A stretch of 7,088 bases of DNA from JBLHKE01 sp047619485. Its GTDB lineage: Bacteria; Verrucomicrobiota; Verrucomicrobiia; Verrucomicrobiales; DEV007. The stretch is taken from assembly GCA_047619485.1 (NCBI GenBank), contig JBLHKE010000406.1, positions 1 through 7,088 of the forward strand. The letters run 5' to 3'. The translations under genes were made by a program, and so were the position numbers. Below, one piece after another: positions 4,202 through 7,088 of the stretch. The notes under the pieces were generated by a model that made no database searches, was not told the origin of the DNA, and saw only the letters and a list, made by a program, of their open reading frames with translations. Each line of letters starts with the position of its first letter. The stretch's first letter is position 1.

Positions 4202-7088
4202 CATGTGTCAGCGTCTCATCTAGGTTCAAGATCAAATTCGCGACCAATGTCATCGCCGCCTTCTCAGCGTCCCCTCCAGCGGAGAAGGCCGCCGCCGCCT
4301 CAGCGTTCGTCTTGTAGAACTCCAGTGCCTTCTGCCGCTGCCGCTCACACACGGCGAGCTCCTTGGCGGTTGCCTCGCGGCTCAGCACCCGCCGGTAGAT
4401 CTCATTTACCCCAAAGCCGGCCAGGGCGCGCGCCGCCTCCAAGGCGGTGCGGTCGTTCAGCAAGGTCAGCGCCTGCAATGGGGTGTTGGTCAATCGTGGT
4501 GTCACCTCGCAGGTGCGGCGCATGGCGTTATCGAACAGGAAGGTCGGTGCGCTGCTACGGCGCCAGAAGCTGTATAAGGTCCGCCGGTAGGCGGCTGGTC
4601 CGAGCGATGGTTTGTAGGTAAAGCGACCCATGAACTGGTCATTCCAGACGCCCGGTGGCTGGTAGGGGAATATCGGTGGGCCGCCGTAGGCCGGGTTCAG
4701 CAGGCCGCTGCTCGCCAGCAGGGAGTCGCGCAACATCCACGCCGGCAAGCGGTAGCGCGCACCCCGGGCGAGCAGGCGGTTCTGCGGGTCGAACTCTAAC
4801 AAATCGGCAGACACCACTCCGCTCTGCCGGTAGGTCTCGCTCGTCACGATTCGTTTCACCAGGTGTTTCACGTCCCAGCCCTTTTCGACAAATTCCACCG
4901 CTAGCCAATCGAGCAGTTCCGGGTGGGTCGGGACTTCGCCCTGTAAGCCAAAATCGTTCGGCGTGCGCACCAGGCCAGCTCCGAAGAACAGCTGCCAAAT
5001 CTGGTTGGTGATCACCCGGGCGGTGAGCGGGTTCTCCGCGGAAGCGATCCATCTCGCGAGCCCGAGCCGGTCGTTCACCCTCGGGCTCTCCATCACCGCT
5101 GGCAGCACGGCGGGATTCACCTCCTCGCCATGCGCATCCCAGACCCCCCGCACTAGCACGTGGGTTTTGCGTTTTTCCTCACGCTCCCCGAGCACCATCA
5201 CCTTGAGCTTGGAGGTCGCGCGATTGATCTCTCCGAGCTGCCGGCGCACCTCGGCGTCACGTGCTGCCAGCGCGCGATAATCTGCGTCGTCCTCGAGGAA
5301 CTGTGAGAGCAATTGCTTGCGTAGCTCACCCTGTGGTTCCTCACCAGCCGCGAGCCGTTCCATCGGCATTTTGCCTAGCGATCTCACCGCCTCGCCGCGC
5401 TGGTCAGTCAATGCCAGCCGGAATTTCCCAATCAGTGCACCCTTCTCCAGCGAGCGGTGCATCAGCACGATCTTCAAGGTTTCGCCGTCCCGTAAGACGA
5501 GCGGCTCCTCCAGCTCGAACACGGCGCGGTGGGTTTTGTCCGCTGGCTTCTGGCGGGTCGTCCAGCCGGTTCTAGGGTCGTCATCCAGCGTGCCTTTGAT
5601 ATCGCCATACTTGCTGTCGCGTCCCGTCCCTTTCACATCTGCCGCCGCTCTGGCCAGCGCGATGTCGCGCACTTGGGTGTCGCCCTCCCTCACTACCTGT
5701 AGTTTGACGTTTGTTAGGATGAACTCCCCGTCGTCCGCGTGCGATAGCTTCCCTTCCGTCAAACCCGGGTCCGGAAAAACTTCGAGTTGCATCCCTGCGA
5801 TGCGCTTGAGGTTAGTCCGCTGGACTGAAATGGCGTAATCGTCCTGGTCCGGAACCCCTTTTTGCAGGAGGATCATGCCGTCACCGGCGTGCTTGAGCGT
5901 CGCTCCCTCCTTGGTCGAGAGCGCGGCAGGCTCGATGGTTTTCCAAGGTTCGAAGCCAGCTCTCGACCGCGCCTGCTGTTGCGGTAGCCATTTCTCAAAT
6001 GCCGGGAAACGTGACTCGCGCAGCGCCTTGAACTCTGCCGCCGATTCCTTCATCAGCACGTTCGCCTCCTTGGCGGCACGGTCGGCGTACGGCGAGCGAT
6101 ACTCGAGGTAGGGGCGTGCGGCGCTGCCGGCCTGGCCAGTCTCTTTGATGTTGTCGAAAAACGCGCTCAGGCTGTAGTAGTCGGCCTGCGTGATAGGGTC
6201 AAATTTGTGATCGTGACACTGCGTACAACCGAGGGTCAGCCCGAGGAACAGCGTGCCCGTCGTGTTGGTGCGATCGAGCACGTAGTCGACGCGCGATTCC
6301 TCCGGGTCGCGCCCGCCCTCGCCGTTGGTCATGTGATTGCGGTGAAAGCAGGTCGCGAGGATCTGTTCGGGTGTGGCGTCGGGCAATAGGTCACCGGCGA
6401 ACTGTTCGAGGGTGAACTGATCGAAGCGCAGATTCTTGTTGAACGCGTCTGCCACCCAATCGCGCCACGGCCAGTTGGTGCGCGTCGCATCCTGTTGGAA
6501 GCCATCGGTGTCACTGTAACGGGCCCCATCGAGCCACCACATCGCCATGCGCTCGCCGAAGTGTTTCGAGGCGAGTAGATCGTCGACCAAGGCATCCAGA
6601 TCCGCATCGATCTTCTCTACGTCCAACGGCAGCCCGAGCAGGTCGAAGGATAATCGCCGCCGCAGGATGTGGTCGGCGGCGCGCGGTGCCATCTCCATGC
6701 CCTCAGCCTTTAATTTTTTCGATACGAAGTGATCGATCGGGTGAATGTCGGCTGGCACCGCGTGCTTCACGGGAGCGACAAAGGACCAGTGGTCGCCCCA
6801 CACCGCGCCCTCTCTGATCCACTGTTTCAGGATGTCGACCTGCTTCGCTGTGAGCGGTTTTTTGTGTGAATCCTCCGGCGGCATCAGCTCGTCCGGATCG
6901 GTCGAGATGATGCGTGCGATCAGTTCGCTCTGCTCCGGTTTGCCTGGCACGATCGCTTCCGCCGTCGCCCCCTCGCGCGTGTCGAGGCGTAGCTTGGCCT
7001 TACGGCTAGCGGCGTCGAAGCCGTGGCAGGCAAAGCAGTTGTCCGACAGAATCGGTCGGACGTCTCGATTGAAATCTACCTCCGCTGC
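4197..7088 (-). CDS. PSCyt1/DUF1549/DUF1553 cytochrome-like exported protein (N-terminus beyond the window)
   Basis: The frame is open from base 7088 to TGA 4197-4199, giving 963 visible residues (numbered from the edge). The GTG at 6950 is an internal valine, not the start. Order of domains: a planctomycete-type cytochrome c domain (about 4-105) with VDFNRDVRPILSDNCFACHG (4-23; CxxCH at 18-22) and MPP (69-71); DUF1549/PSCyt2 (about 117-310) with a second CxxCH in CTQCHDHKFDP (288-298); a beta-rich insert (about 385-565) containing LDDDPRTGWTT; a helical stretch; and DUF1553/PSD1 (about 671-925) with RVITNQIWQLFFGAG and LTNTPLQALTLLND. CxxCH motifs normally bind haem covalently outside the cytoplasm, so an export signal is expected just past the window edge. 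It is probably co-transcribed with the DUF1501 gene 199 bases downstream. Polysaccharide-related roles are often suggested but unproven. I see no frameshift or internal stop. Confidence 0.95.
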   Translation of the reverse strand, partial: AAEVDFNRDVRPILSDNCFACHGFDAASRKAKLRLDTREGATAEAIVPGKPEQSELIARIISTDPDELMPPEDSHKKPLTAKQVDILKQWIREGAVWGDHWSFVAPVKHAVPADIHPIDHFVSKKLKAEGMEMAPRAADHILRRRLSFDLLGLPLDVEKIDADLDALVDDLLASKHFGERMAMWWLDGARYSDTDGFQQDATRTNWPWRDWVADAFNKNLRFDQFTLEQFAGDLLPDATPEQILATCFHRNHMTNGEGGRDPEESRVDYVLDRTNTTGTLFLGLTLGCTQCHDHKFDPITQADYYSLSAFFDNIKETGQAGSAARPYLEYRSPYADRAAKEANVLMKESAAEFKALRESRFPAFEKWLPQQQARSRAGFEPWKTIEPAALSTKEGATLKHAGDGMILLQKGVPDQDDYAISVQRTNLKRIAGMQLEVFPDPGLTEGKLSHADDGEFILTNVKLQVVREGDTQVRDIALARAAADVKGTGRDSKYGDIKGTLDDDPRTGWTTRQKPADKTHRAVFELEEPLVLRDGETLKIVLMHRSLEKGALIGKFRLALTDQRGEAVRSLGKMPMERLAAGEEPQGELRKQLLSQFLEDDADYRALAARDAEVRRQLGEINRATSKLKVMVLGEREEKRKTHVLVRGVWDAHGEEVNPAVLPAVMESPRVNDRLGLARWIASAENPLTARVITNQIWQLFFGAGLVRTPNDFGLQGEVPTHPELLDWLAVEFVEKGWDVKHLVKRIVTSETYRQSGVVSADLLEFDPQNRLLARGARYRLPAWMLRDSLLASSGLLNPAYGGPPIFPYQPPGVWNDQFMGRFTYKPSLGPAAYRRTLYSFWRRSSAPTFLFDNAMRRTCEVTPRLTNTPLQALTLLNDRTALEAARALAGFGVNEIYRRVLSREATAKELAVCERQRQKALEFYKTNAEAAAAFSAGGDAEKAAMTLVANLILNLDETLTHE

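Noticed and set aside
5317..5838. 173-codon plus-strand ORF opposite the DUF1553-family gene
   Set aside because: Low-complexity Ser/Arg/Pro-rich translation typical of an antisense shadow; the minus-strand frame has clear domain motifs.
6948..6950. GTG at 6950 as the start of the DUF1553-family protein
   Set aside because: The frame continues upstream to the window edge and encodes a cytochrome c CxxCH motif (7037-7023), so the GTG is an internal valine codon.

Overview
The window looks like a piece of a Verrucomicrobiota chromosome (the order Verrucomicrobiales is plausible; Planctomycetota is the alternative). The main reason is the minus-strand pair of a cytochrome-type PSCyt1/DUF1549/DUF1553 protein and a Tat-exported DUF1501 protein. 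This pairing is largely confined to the Planctomycetota-Verrucomicrobiota-Lentisphaerota group. A heptosyltransferase-like gene points to a Gram-negative envelope, and the DNA is moderately GC-rich with GC-biased third codon positions.

Left half, plus strand. Bases 2-67 hold the last codons of an upstream gene. A 155-base spacer follows. A metallophosphoesterase (223-945) and a family-9 glycosyltransferase of the heptosyltransferase type (949-1980) are then separated by only 3 bases and almost certainly share a transcript. The next 125 bases hold a leader with a strong Shine-Dalgarno sequence and a possible 33-codon small ORF (2012-2113). That ORF ends inside the start of a DUF4112 membrane-associated protein (2106-2609).

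Right half, minus strand. A DUF1501 protein (2606-3997) is convergent with the DUF4112 gene, and their stop codons overlap. About 200 bases upstream of it lies the end of a long PSCyt1/DUF1549/DUF1553 protein (4197 to beyond 7088). Its reading frame stays open to the right edge, so the N-terminus and signal peptide are outside the window. The spacer between these two genes carries a 14-bp hairpin resembling a REP-type palindrome, and sequence resembling a dispersed repeat.

How the genes work together. The phosphoesterase and glycosyltransferase form one small operon, with envelope glycan synthesis the likely theme for the second gene. The two minus-strand genes are a conserved exported pair, probably co-transcribed (cytochrome-like protein first, DUF1501 second). 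The biochemical role of that pair is not established. It is often suggested to act in extracytoplasmic polysaccharide breakdown because it occurs near sulfatases, but no sulfatase is present here. No RNA gene, CRISPR array, transposase or phage gene was found. I did not find a clearly new multi-gene system. The least explained elements are the small ORF/leader before DUF4112, the hairpin before DUF1501, and the unassigned biochemistry of the DUF1501-DUF1553 pair.
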